Below, one piece after another: positions 36,860 to 44,703 of a stretch of DNA of 64,000 nucleotides. Position 1 is the first letter of the stretch. The number at the start of each line of letters is the position of its first letter. The notes below the pieces were generated by a model that worked only from the letters and a program-made list of their open reading frames with translations, had not been told where the DNA came from and did no database searches. A program made the translations under genes and the position numbers. The stretch comes from Rhizobium sp. GN54. GTDB lineage: Bacteria > Pseudomonadota > Alphaproteobacteria > Rhizobiales > Rhizobiaceae. The DNA is taken from NCBI RefSeq assembly GCF_021026345.1, contig NZ_JAJNCZ010000006.1, positions 124,001-188,000 of the forward strand. Reading direction: 5' to 3'.

Positions 36860-37999
36860 ATGCCAGCATACCGTGCGTTTGCACTTCTCCTGATTGTCTC
36901 CGCGCTGGCCGGTTGCGGCGGACCGCGGGCCGTCACCGGCCTGCCGGGCAGCGCAACGGGCGCGGCCGCCTCAGCCGTCGTGCCGATCTACCTGGCGACG
37001 TCGCGCGTACGGTCAGACGATCCCGCCATGCCCTATTCCGCCGGGCGCTCGCAGGAACTGGCCTTTGCGGAGTTCGACATCGGCATCCCCGCCAACCACA
37101 GGCCGGGCCGTGTCGAGACGAGCGGCCGCGTTCCCGACCCTGCCCGCCACTTCACCGCACTGGCCTATGCGCCGATCGCCGATCGCCAGGCGTTCATCGA
37201 TGCGCTGAATGCGGCCCTGGAAAAGCGCGAGCCCGAGAGCCGCGAGATCTTCATCTTCGTGCACGGCTACAACAACAACATCGCCGAGAGCCTGTTCCGC
37301 AACGCGCAGCTCACCCACGACTATGATATAGACTCGGTTTCGGTGCATTATGCTTGGCCGTCGGGCGCTTCCGTTCCCCTCTATGTGTTCGACCGCGACA
37401 GCGCCATCGTCGGCCGCGGCGGGCTTGCCGAGACGATCGAGATCGCCGCCCGGACGAAGGCGAGCAGGGTCGTGATCCTCGGCCATTCCATGGGCGCCTA
37501 CGTCGTGATGGAAGCCCTGAGGACCCTCGCGATGAGCGGCAAGGGGCCCATTCTGAAGCGGCTCGGCGGCGTGGTCCTTGCCGCGCCCGACATCGACATC
37601 GACGCCTTCCAGAGCCAGGTCGACGATATCGGCACGCTGCCCCAGCCATTCACCATCATCGTATCGCGCCGCGATCGCGCGCTCGGGTTCTCCCGCCGGA
37701 TCGCCGGCGGCCATCCGCGTGTCGGCAGCGGATCCGACATTGCCTTCCTGCAAGCGCGCGGCATCACCGTGGTTGATGTCTCCGACGTCGATGGCGGCAG
37801 CCACAGCGTCTTTGCCAGTTCCGAGACGCTGATGAAACTGATCGACAACAGCCGCCTGATGCGCGCCACGCTGGAAGACGAGCAGACGGCGATGTCTCCC
37901 ACTGCCCTTGCCGCCAGCGCCTCCGCCGTCGAAGGTGCCGCATCGCTGACGGTGTTCCTGCCGGCGCGACTGATCGGCAGGCTCGCCGCGGTCCCTTAG
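36860..37999 (+). CDS. Alpha/beta-hydrolase lipoprotein (DUF900 family)
   Basis: A 379-residue predicted lipoprotein (lipobox LAGC, Cys19) with an alpha/beta-hydrolase domain of the DUF900 type. Markers are FIFVHGYNNN (oxyanion region, residues 132-140), the nucleophile elbow GHSMG with Ser210, and later Asp and His (SHSVF) able to complete a triad. The YLATSR segment (44-49) recurs in this family. The ATG at 36860 gives a proper lipoprotein signal. It lies before the Mrp operon on the same strand, but no functional link is evident. Substrate unknown. Confidence 0.82.
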   Translation: MPAYRAFALLLIVSALAGCGGPRAVTGLPGSATGAAASAVVPIYLATSRVRSDDPAMPYSAGRSQELAFAEFDIGIPANHRPGRVETSGRVPDPARHFTALAYAPIADRQAFIDALNAALEKREPESREIFIFVHGYNNNIAESLFRNAQLTHDYDIDSVSVHYAWPSGASVPLYVFDRDSAIVGRGGLAETIEIAARTKASRVVILGHSMGAYVVMEALRTLAMSGKGPILKRLGGVVLAAPDIDIDAFQSQVDDIGTLPQPFTIIVSRRDRALGFSRRIAGGHPRVGSGSDIAFLQARGITVVDVSDVDGGSHSVFASSETLMKLIDNSRLMRATLEDEQTAMSPTALAASASAVEGAASLTVFLPARLIGRLAAVP

Positions 38000-38156
38000 G
38001 TCCGGTCGGCGAGGGGGACGGGCGGCGCCTTCCAGGCTCCCGCAGCGGGCGTCGAATGGGACGCCATGCCATGTACAACGATAGTGCCGCGTGCATCATA
38101 ATCGTGTCGTCGCAGTGCCTGGCATGATTGAAACCGCCCCTGGGAGTGGATGGCCC

Positions 38157-38690
38157 GTGTCACCGGTCGAGGAAGAGAACCCGCGCGCGAATGCCGCTTT
38201 GCCGAGAGGGCTTGCGGGACTGTGGCTGCTTCTCCTTGTCCTCTGGATCGTCTTCAACGCGTCGGCCGCCCCCGCCATTCTCCTCGTCGGCCTGCTGGTC
38301 GCGAGCGCCATCGCCTGGATCTTCGCGACGCGCAGCGCGGTCTGGAGCGACGTGCTGCTGACGCCGCGGGTGCTTTTCCATTTCCTCGTCTACACCGGTG
38401 TTTTCGTCGTCGAAATGGTGAAGGCGAACCTCAACATGCTGCGCTACGTCTACGCGCCACGCATCGACATCCACCCCGGCATCGTGAAGATCAACCTGCG
38501 GCTCCGTTCGCCGATCGGCCGTCTGGCGCTGGCCAACTCGATCGCTCTGACGCCCGGCTCGCTGGTGATGGACATCGACGGGGACACCCTGTTCATCCAC
38601 TGGCTGGACGTCAGGACGACGGATCCGGAGGAGGCGACCGAGATGATCGCCGGGGCATTCGACAAGCATCTGGGGAAGGTCTTTGGCTGA
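38157..38690 (+). CDS. mrpE: Mrp-type cation/proton antiporter subunit E
   Basis: A 177-residue MrpE/MnhE subunit: three N-terminal membrane helices, then a cytoplasmic domain with RSPIGRLALANSIALTPGSLVMDIDG, the family hallmark. GTG at 38157 was chosen because GGGAG lies ten bases upstream; the in-frame ATG at 38124 has no visible ribosome site but cannot be excluded. The stop overlaps the next start by eight bases, opening a seven-gene operon. Confidence 0.88.
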   Translation: MSPVEEENPRANAALPRGLAGLWLLLLVLWIVFNASAAPAILLVGLLVASAIAWIFATRSAVWSDVLLTPRVLFHFLVYTGVFVVEMVKANLNMLRYVYAPRIDIHPGIVKINLRLRSPIGRLALANSIALTPGSLVMDIDGDTLFIHWLDVRTTDPEEATEMIAGAFDKHLGKVFG

Positions 38691-38943
38691 CACGATCCTC
38701 ATGCTTGCCGGCGTCCTGATCTTTCTCAGCATCCTGTTTTCCGTGCTGCGACTGATCCTCGGCCGCACGGTCGTGGACCGCGTGGTCGCGATCGACACGC
38801 TGACGGTGATCTCGCTGTCGCTGGTGGCACTCTATGCTCACCTCTCCGGGCGCTTCGTCTACCTCGACGTGGCGCTGGTCTACGGGCTCCTGAGCTTCCT
38901 TGCGGTGCTCGCCGTCGCGCGCTTCCTGGAAAGGGGGCGGTAG
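38683..38943 (+). CDS. mrpF: Mrp-type antiporter subunit F
   Basis: An 86-residue, three-helix MrpF/MnhF subunit containing RTVVDRVVAIDTLT, the conserved segment of this family, and a positively charged C-terminal end. The start is TTG overlapping the E gene, with GGGGAAGG before it; an ATG six codons later would remove part of helix 1. Part of the membrane arm that supports the antiporter subunits. Confidence 0.87.
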   Translation: MADTILMLAGVLIFLSILFSVLRLILGRTVVDRVVAIDTLTVISLSLVALYAHLSGRFVYLDVALVYGLLSFLAVLAVARFLERGR

Positions 38944-38945
38944 GC

Positions 38946-39194
38946 ATGCTGCAGGAACTGTTCGTCATCCTGATCTGCGCCGGCATCATCGTCAGCGGGG
39001 TGCTGGCCGTGACGCTGCGCGGGCTGACGGCTGCGATGGTCAGTTCGGGCCTTGCCAGCCTGTTTGCGGCCGTATCCTACGTTCTGCTCGCGGCCCCCGA
39101 CGTCGCCATGGCGGAAGCGGCCATCGGCGCGGGGCTTTCGACGCTGGTCTTCCTTCATGCGATCCGCAGGACGAGCGCGGGAAAGGAGGACTAG
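38946..39194 (+). CDS. DUF4040 (MbhD-like) antiporter subunit
   Basis: An 82-residue, three-helix protein with LAAPDVAMAEAAIGAGLST, the signature of the DUF4040 segment that is fused to the C-terminus of canonical MrpA and is a separate subunit (MbhD) in archaeal membrane-bound hydrogenases. Here it stands alone, so the operon follows the Mbh-like subunit division rather than the classic Mrp one. Two-base spacing to the previous stop. Confidence 0.8.
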   Translation: MLQELFVILICAGIIVSGVLAVTLRGLTAAMVSSGLASLFAAVSYVLLAAPDVAMAEAAIGAGLSTLVFLHAIRRTSAGKED

Positions 39195-39197
39195 AGG

Positions 39198-39545
39198 GTG
39201 GCGGAAACGATCGGCAGCATCATCATTCTCGCCGGCGCCTTCTTTCTCTTCTCCGCCGGTGTCGGCCTGTTGCGCATGCCCGATACCTATACGCGCATAC
39301 AGGCGGGAACCAAGGCGTCCACGCTCGGCAACATCCTGGTCTTTTTGGGGCTGGGCTTCTTCCATCCCGACTGGGCTCTGAAGCTCCTGGTCGTTGCCTA
39401 TTTCGTGCTTCTGACGAACCCGCTGTCGTCGCATGCCCTGTCCCGTGCCGCCCATGCCGTCGGCATTCCCATGGCGCCCTCGACGGTCGTGGATGCGCTG
39501 GCCGAACGCAACGCCGCGCGCGCTGAGAAGAACGGATCGTCATGA
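39198..39545 (+). CDS. mrpG: Mrp-type antiporter subunit G
   Basis: A 115-residue MrpG/MnhG subunit with three membrane helices and the conserved GLLRMPDTYTRIQAGTKASTLG. The start is GTG after GGAGG, and its stop overlaps the next ATG (ATGA). It is a small structural subunit of the antiporter membrane arm. Confidence 0.9.
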   Translation: MAETIGSIIILAGAFFLFSAGVGLLRMPDTYTRIQAGTKASTLGNILVFLGLGFFHPDWALKLLVVAYFVLLTNPLSSHALSRAAHAVGIPMAPSTVVDALAERNAARAEKNGSS

Positions 39546-40228
39546 CAAGGGTGTGGGCTGCCGTTATTGTCATTCTCTTCGGCGTCGTCTTTGCCGGGCT
39601 TGCCCTCGGCTACAGCGAACGCACCGCGCCGTCCGACCTTGCCCTGCGCTATCTGGAGCAGGTGCCTGCCGACCTCGGCGCCGCCAATGTCGTCACCGGC
39701 ATCCTCATCACCTATCGCGGTTTCGACACGCTGGGCGAAGTCGCCGTGCTGTTCATGGTTGCCGCGAGCGTCGGCATGCTGCTTTCCGGCAGCGCTTCGC
39801 CTGCGGCCGGCAGCGTCCGGCCGGCCCGGCCGCCGAGCGAACTGGTGGTGAACGGTGCCGAAGTCGTCCTTCCCATCGCCTTCCTGTTCGGCGCCTATGT
39901 CATCGTCAACGGCCACCTTTCGGCAGGCGGCGGCTTCCAGGGCGGCGCCGTCGTCGCCTCGGGCGTCGTGCTCCTTGTCCTGGCCCGGCCGGCGGTGGTG
40001 CTGCATCACGGCTTCCTGAGCGTGACGGAGTCGCTCGCCGGCGTCCTCTACGTGACGCTCGGCATTCTCGGCCTGTTCCTCGCCGGCGGCTTCCTCGACA
40101 GCCATATCCTGCCGCGCGGTGCGTTCGGCGCCTTCGTCAGTGCGGGCGCGATCCCGCTGATCTCTGCGCTGCTCGGCATCAAGGTCGCCGCGGAACTCAG
40201 CGTCATTATCGACCGCTTCCGAAACTGA
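39542..40228 (+). CDS. mrpB: Mrp-type antiporter subunit B
   Basis: A 228-residue protein combining an N-terminal helical segment with VLITYRGFDTLGEVAVLF-type sequence (the end of canonical MrpA, MbhE-like) and a C-terminal MnhB domain with YVIVNGHLSAGGGFQGGAVVAS. The two halves are separate subunits in some complexes. Reads as a single intact frame. Confidence 0.85.
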   Translation: MTRVWAAVIVILFGVVFAGLALGYSERTAPSDLALRYLEQVPADLGAANVVTGILITYRGFDTLGEVAVLFMVAASVGMLLSGSASPAAGSVRPARPPSELVVNGAEVVLPIAFLFGAYVIVNGHLSAGGGFQGGAVVASGVVLLVLARPAVVLHHGFLSVTESLAGVLYVTLGILGLFLAGGFLDSHILPRGAFGAFVSAGAIPLISALLGIKVAAELSVIIDRFRN

Positions 40229-40244
40229 ACTGCCGGAGGAAACG

Positions 40245-40613
40245 ATGGGGCTGCCGATCTCACATCTGCTTCTGGTGACGGGCCTCGTCCTCGCGCTGAT
40301 CGGGATGTGGGGCGTGCTGGTGCACAGGAACATCCTGCGGATCATCATCGGATTCTCGCTGTTCGGCACCGGCATGCATATCGTGATCGTCGCGACGGGC
40401 TATGTCACCAACGGAACGGCGCCGATCATCGACCAGGCGCTGCCGATCGGCGAGGCGGCCGCGCGCGCCGTGGATCCGGTCCCGTCCGCCCTCGTGGTGA
40501 CGGCGATCGTCATCGGCTTCTCGGTGACGGCGATCATGCTCTCCTTCGCGATCCGGCTCTATGAAGCGCGCAAGACACTCTCCATCGACGCATTCACGGA
40601 CTCGAAATGGTAG
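40245..40613 (+). CDS. mrpC: Mrp-type antiporter subunit C (NuoK-like)
   Basis: A 122-residue three-helix subunit homologous to NuoK of complex I, with the family stretch DPVPSALVVTAIVIGFSVTA near the C-terminus and GFSLFGTGMHIVIV in the middle. GGAGG precedes the ATG. Its end overlaps the following gene by seven bases. Confidence 0.9.
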   Translation: MGLPISHLLLVTGLVLALIGMWGVLVHRNILRIIIGFSLFGTGMHIVIVATGYVTNGTAPIIDQALPIGEAAARAVDPVPSALVVTAIVIGFSVTAIMLSFAIRLYEARKTLSIDAFTDSKW

Positions 40614-43600
40614 AGAGCTTCCTCCAGCCGCTGAACATCTTCCTGCTCGGGCTGGGCGGAGGCTTTCTGATCCCGCTGCTCTACCGGCTGTCGAAGCGCC
40701 TGCCGGCCGTGGCGTTCTGGACAGCGCTTGCCGGCATCGCCATCATCTCCGGCGCCTGCCTGTGGCGCCTGCTCGGCGGCGCGGACGCCTTCGAAATCGA
40801 GACTGCCGGGACCGCGCCGCCCCTGGCGATCAGTCTTCGCCTGGGCCCGGCGGAGGGGTTCTTCGCCTTCTGGGTCAATCTTGCGGCCCTGTTCGGCGCC
40901 TGGCATCTCTGGCACCGCCTGCGCGACAGCTACACCTTCCTGCTGCTCTACCTGATCCTCGTCATGGGCATCAACGGCATGATCATGACGCGGGACCTCT
41001 TCAACCTGTTCGTCTTTCTGGAGATCGTGTCCATTGCGACCTACGGCCTGTTCGGGCTCGGGCAGACACGGGCGGCCATGGCGGGCGCCTTCAAGTACAT
41101 CATGGCGACCGTGCTCGCCTCGTCGTTCTTCCTGCTCGGGGCGGCAATGCTCTACCATGTGACGGGGACGCTCAGCATCGACGAGATGATCGCGCGGCGA
41201 GACCTGATCGCCGGCCCGATCGGCACGACCGCGCTCGTCCTCGTGCTCGCCTGCCTCGTCATCGAGCTCAAGCCGTTCCCGGCGAACGGCTGGGGGCTGG
41301 ACGTCTATGAAACGGCGCCGGCGGGCGTGGCGGCGCTCGTATCCGTCGGCGTCTCGGCGGGCGTGTTCTTCGCGCTCCTCAAGCTGATGCCGCTCTTCGC
41401 GCCGCAGCTGACGCTGATCGCCGTCTCGGCTGCCGTGACCTTCCTGTTCTCCAACCTGGTCGGCCTGCGACAATCGAATGTCCAGCGCATGCTCGGCTGC
41501 TCCTCGATTGCGCAGATGGCCTTGCTGGTGCTGGCGCTTTCGTTGCTGATGCGGCACGGCGAGGACGACGCGCTGCCGCTCGTCGTCGGCGGGCTCTTCT
41601 TCAATCATCTCTTCGCCAAGGCGGGGCTCTTCTGGCTGGCGGGCGCGGTGCGGCGCCGGAGGATCGGCGGCTGGAACATATTGTCCGCGGGCGCCCCTTT
41701 CATCTTCGTCTTCTGCAGCCTGCTTGTCGCGATCGCAGGCCTGCCGCCCTTTCCCGGCTTCTGGGCGAAATGGGAACTGGTGCTGCGGCTTGCCGAACAC
41801 GGCGGATATGCGTGGATTGCCGTCGTCCTCCTGGGATCCCTTCTGGAGGCGGCCTATCTGTTCCAGTGGTTCGGGCGCGCAGTGAAGCCGGGACGCGGGG
41901 AGCCGGCGGGCAGGGTGCCGCGGTGGGGCCTTTTTCCCGCCGCAGCCTGCGTCGCGCTGCTGGCGATCGGCGGCATGGTCGCCTCCCGGGCGGCGGGCGC
42001 CGCTTCCGTCTGGCTCCATGCGCCGCTCGTCGCCGGCGCCGCCCTTCTCGTGATCGAGGGCCTGCCGGGCAGGGCCAGGTGCCTGTCGATGCTGCTCGTC
42101 GTCTTCGCCGCGGGGACCTGGATGGCGCAGGGCATCGGCGGCATCAACGGGCTTTTCGCCGCGCTTCTCCTTTCGGGCGGGCTCGTCATTGCCGCAGCCG
42201 GTCTCTATCGCGGTGATGCGCGGCCTGGCTACCATCCGCTGATGGCGGTCCTGCTTCTGTCGATCGTCGCCCTTCTGCGGGCATCCACCAGCCTGGAATT
42301 CTTCTTCGCCTGGGAACTGGTAACGCTCGCGTCCGCCTTCATGCTGGCGCTCTCCCCTGCCGCCCGCGGCGTCTTGCTCCAGTTCCTGCTGTTCTCTCTG
42401 GCATCCGCCTTCCTGATTCTCGCAGGGTTTGCGATCGCCCGGGCCGTCACCGGCACCACCGATCTTGCCGCCTTCCTCGCCGCCGGCCCGGCGGCCGCGC
42501 CGGCATTCGTGCTGATCGCGCTCGGATGCATGGTCAAGATCGGCGTCATCGGCGCCCATGTCTGGCTGCCAGCTTCTTACGCGAAGGCAGACGACGATTT
42601 CTCCGCCATGCTGTCCGCCGTCGTCGGAAAGGTGGCGGTGTTCGGCCTGTTCATGGCGGCCTATCTGGCGACGCGCTCGAATGCGGGCCTCGAGCTTGCA
42701 CGCGTCGTCGGCTGGATCGGCATACTGACGACCGTCATTGCAGCCCTTCTCGCGCTCCAGCAGGCCGACATGAAACGGATGCTCGCCTATTCGAGCCTCA
42801 GCCAGACCGGTTACATCGTTACCGCGGTGGCGCTGATGAGCCATCTCGGCTGGGTGACGGCGCTCTATCTCGTCGCCAACCATCTGATGGTCAAGGGCAT
42901 CCTGTTCCTGGCAGCGGCGGCGATCATCGAGCGAACGGGCCTGAGGCGGCTGGACGCTTGCGGCGGGCTTGTGGGACGGATGCCGCTGACCTTTGCGGTC
43001 GCGATCGTTGCGCTCGTCTCCATGTCCGGCCTGCCGCCGCTCGCCGGCTTCGGCGGCAAGTGGCTGCTCCTCAGCGCGATGGTGGACAGGGGCTGGTACG
43101 GCCCCCTGGCGCTTGGCGTGCTCGCGACCCTCGTCGGCCTGCTCTACATGCTCCGCTTCGGCCACGCCCTGTTCCTCGGCCCGCTGAAGCCGGAGCACGC
43201 GGAACTGCGCGAGGCGCCGGCGGCACTTCTCGTGCCGCAGTTCGTGCTGGTGGCGGGCATCCTGCTGCTGTCGTTCTTCCCCAAGCTGCTGATGGATCCC
43301 GTTTCCGCCGCCATCGATCCGCAGTTCGCCTCGACGCTGGTCTGGCAGGGCATGTCGCTGGAACTGATCTATGCCTACTGGAACCCGGCAAGAGCGATGG
43401 CGGGTGCCGTTGGTCTGGCCCTGCTCGGCGCCGGTGTCCTGTGGGTCATCTACAGGATCGGCCGCTGGCCGTCACGGGCGGGCGGTCCGACGCGGTTCTT
43501 CCGCTATTACCGGCCGCTGCTTGCGCCGATGCTGGCATCCCATGCCGAGCGCTTCTGGGAAGCCGTTTCGGTCGCGGTCGGCGGGGCCGCCGGGGCGGCG

Positions 43601-43708
43601 CGGCGGGTCTATACCGGCAACGGCCAGACCTATGCGCTCCAGGTGCTCGCCTACGTGCTCGTCCTCTACTTCTTCGTCGCGGTTTTTCCGATGATAAGAG
43701 GAGGATAG
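40607..43708 (+). CDS. Bimodular Mrp/NuoM-type antiporter subunit (two D-like modules fused)
   Basis: A 1033-residue membrane protein containing two complete antiporter-like (proton-translocating) modules in tandem. Each keeps the charged residues expected of functional modules: E139, K222, K259, K338, K388 in the first, and E570, K644, K675, K763, K818 in the second, with similar spacing. Typical single subunits (MrpD, NuoM) are about 500 residues, so this is a natural fusion that replaces the separate large A and D subunits. There is no frameshift or internal stop. It ends the operon. It is expected to drive Na+ or K+/H+ exchange, but could also serve a complex whose other parts are encoded elsewhere. 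Confidence 0.85.
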   Translation: MVESFLQPLNIFLLGLGGGFLIPLLYRLSKRLPAVAFWTALAGIAIISGACLWRLLGGADAFEIETAGTAPPLAISLRLGPAEGFFAFWVNLAALFGAWHLWHRLRDSYTFLLLYLILVMGINGMIMTRDLFNLFVFLEIVSIATYGLFGLGQTRAAMAGAFKYIMATVLASSFFLLGAAMLYHVTGTLSIDEMIARRDLIAGPIGTTALVLVLACLVIELKPFPANGWGLDVYETAPAGVAALVSVGVSAGVFFALLKLMPLFAPQLTLIAVSAAVTFLFSNLVGLRQSNVQRMLGCSSIAQMALLVLALSLLMRHGEDDALPLVVGGLFFNHLFAKAGLFWLAGAVRRRRIGGWNILSAGAPFIFVFCSLLVAIAGLPPFPGFWAKWELVLRLAEHGGYAWIAVVLLGSLLEAAYLFQWFGRAVKPGRGEPAGRVPRWGLFPAAACVALLAIGGMVASRAAGAASVWLHAPLVAGAALLVIEGLPGRARCLSMLLVVFAAGTWMAQGIGGINGLFAALLLSGGLVIAAAGLYRGDARPGYHPLMAVLLLSIVALLRASTSLEFFFAWELVTLASAFMLALSPAARGVLLQFLLFSLASAFLILAGFAIARAVTGTTDLAAFLAAGPAAAPAFVLIALGCMVKIGVIGAHVWLPASYAKADDDFSAMLSAVVGKVAVFGLFMAAYLATRSNAGLELARVVGWIGILTTVIAALLALQQADMKRMLAYSSLSQTGYIVTAVALMSHLGWVTALYLVANHLMVKGILFLAAAAIIERTGLRRLDACGGLVGRMPLTFAVAIVALVSMSGLPPLAGFGGKWLLLSAMVDRGWYGPLALGVLATLVGLLYMLRFGHALFLGPLKPEHAELREAPAALLVPQFVLVAGILLLSFFPKLLMDPVSAAIDPQFASTLVWQGMSLELIYAYWNPARAMAGAVGLALLGAGVLWVIYRIGRWPSRAGGPTRFFRYYRPLLAPMLASHAERFWEAVSVAVGGAAGAARRVYTGNGQTYALQVLAYVLVLYFFVAVFPMIRGG

Positions 43709-43816
43709 CGTGTCGCGACGACGTCCCCGGCGATTTTACACAGGCGCCATTGAAGGATAACGTTGCGGAGTTTGGACCGATGATGAAGCATTTCAACGAG
43801 CAGGAAAGGAAGGAAA

Positions 43817-44077
43817 ATGCCTAAGTTTTACCTTTTACTCGTTCTGGCGGGGATTGCGGCCAGCGGCTGTACACCGACGGAGAGAGGTGCCGGGATCGGT
43901 GCTGCGACCGGTGCGGTCATCGGCGGTGCGGTCACCGGCGACGTCCGCGGTGCTGCCGTCGGCGCGGCCATCGGTGGCGTCTCGGGTGCGGTCATCGGTA
44001 ACGTCGCCGGCAGGCCCGGCCAGTGCTATTACCGCGATCGATACGGCCGGCGCTATATCGCCGCCTGCCCGCGCTAG
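43817..44077 (+). CDS. Small glycine-zipper lipoprotein
   Basis: An 86-residue protein with a lipoprotein signal (ASGC) followed by a Gly/Ala-rich zipper (GAGIGAATGAVIGGAVTGD) that repeats GxxxG-type spacing and should form membrane helices, then a short Arg/Tyr tail with two cysteines. Similar proteins occur in outer membranes of rhizobia; function unknown. AAGGAAGG precedes the ATG. Confidence 0.75.
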   Translation: MPKFYLLLVLAGIAASGCTPTERGAGIGAATGAVIGGAVTGDVRGAAVGAAIGGVSGAVIGNVAGRPGQCYYRDRYGRRYIAACPR

Positions 44078-44124
44078 CGTTTGTCAGGGAAAAGTGGAAT
44101 CCGGTTTTCCCGGAAAGACAAACG
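44078..44124 (+). repeat. Intergenic palindromic repeat, rhizobial type
   Basis: CGTTTGTC and GACAAACG form the ends of a near-palindrome with AAAAGTGGAATCCGGTTTTCC in the middle. Elements built around this kind of core are scattered between genes in Rhizobiaceae genomes. It begins immediately after the lipoprotein stop codon. Confidence 0.65.
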
Positions 44125-44140
44125 ATAACAAAGAAAGCGA

Positions 44141-44175
44141 GAGTCTGACTGCTTCAGTATGAAGCTGACAGACTC
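44141..44175 (+). repeat. Double-stem inverted repeat
   Basis: An outer 7-bp stem (GAGTCTG/CAGACTC) encloses an inner 6-bp stem (GCTTCA/TGAAGC) with a 3-base loop, separated by symmetric 3-base bulges. It follows the previous palindrome by 16 bases, so the region is a mosaic of repeats. Confidence 0.6.
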
Positions 44176-44201
44176 CAGCGGGTCATCAGGGGGTAACTCT
44201 C

Positions 44202-44231
44202 TCCGGCGGGCGTCGTCTTGCGCCCGCCGGA
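44202..44231 (+). repeat. GC-rich stem-loop, third unit of the repeat mosaic
   Basis: A perfect 11-bp stem (TCCGGCGGGCG and complement) with an 8-base loop. No T-run flanks it, so it is grouped with the preceding repeats rather than called a terminator. Confidence 0.55.
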
Positions 44232-44360
44232 AACGACATGAGCGGCGGAGAACCGGAACAGCCTGCGTGCCGCAACTGAAACACGGTTCCCGCATCATGT
44301 CTCCGACTGACAATCCATCCGTAGCAATCCATCGTCACGCCGTCTTTTCAGGAAGCCGTA

Positions 44361-44666
44361 TTGAACCGGTTTGTCTTTGCTTCCCTCTTCGTCGCCCTTC
44401 TCGCCACGCCGCCGGTGCTGGCGCCGGCTCCCGCCGAAGCGGTCACGATCAACATCCACGTCGGCAGCAATGTCAGCGGCGGTCGGTCCATCAGTTGCCG
44501 TGAGGGCCAGAGGCGGCTGCGCAACCGGGGCTTCCGGGACGTTAGGATCATCGATTGCCATGGCCGCTTCTTCGTCTATCGGGCCTGGCGCGGCGCGCGC
44601 CGCTACGAGATTGCGGTGAACCGCCATAACGGCCGGGTCGTCGACGTGCGTCGGCTCAGGCGATAG
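44361..44666 (+). CDS. Small secreted basic protein
   Basis: A 101-residue protein with a signal peptide (cleavage near AEA-VT, residue 27) and a basic, Arg-rich mature part with two cysteines (ISCREGQRRLRNRGF and IIDCHGRFF) that could form a disulfide. The sequence looks like the PepSY-like or nickel/cobalt-homeostasis-type small periplasmic proteins of rhizobia, but I do not assign a family. The start is TTG with AGGAAG upstream; no ATG is available that retains the signal peptide. Confidence 0.65.
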   Translation: MNRFVFASLFVALLATPPVLAPAPAEAVTINIHVGSNVSGGRSISCREGQRRLRNRGFRDVRIIDCHGRFFVYRAWRGARRYEIAVNRHNGRVVDVRRLRR

Positions 44667-44703
44667 CCCGGCATTCCCGTCCGCCGCCCCCCCGGTCCTT
44701 TCG

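Noticed and set aside
40559-43198. An 879-codon minus-strand frame
   Set aside because: Antisense to the bimodular antiporter gene. It is an Arg/Glu/Gln-rich translation with no domain; stop codons are rare there because of base composition.
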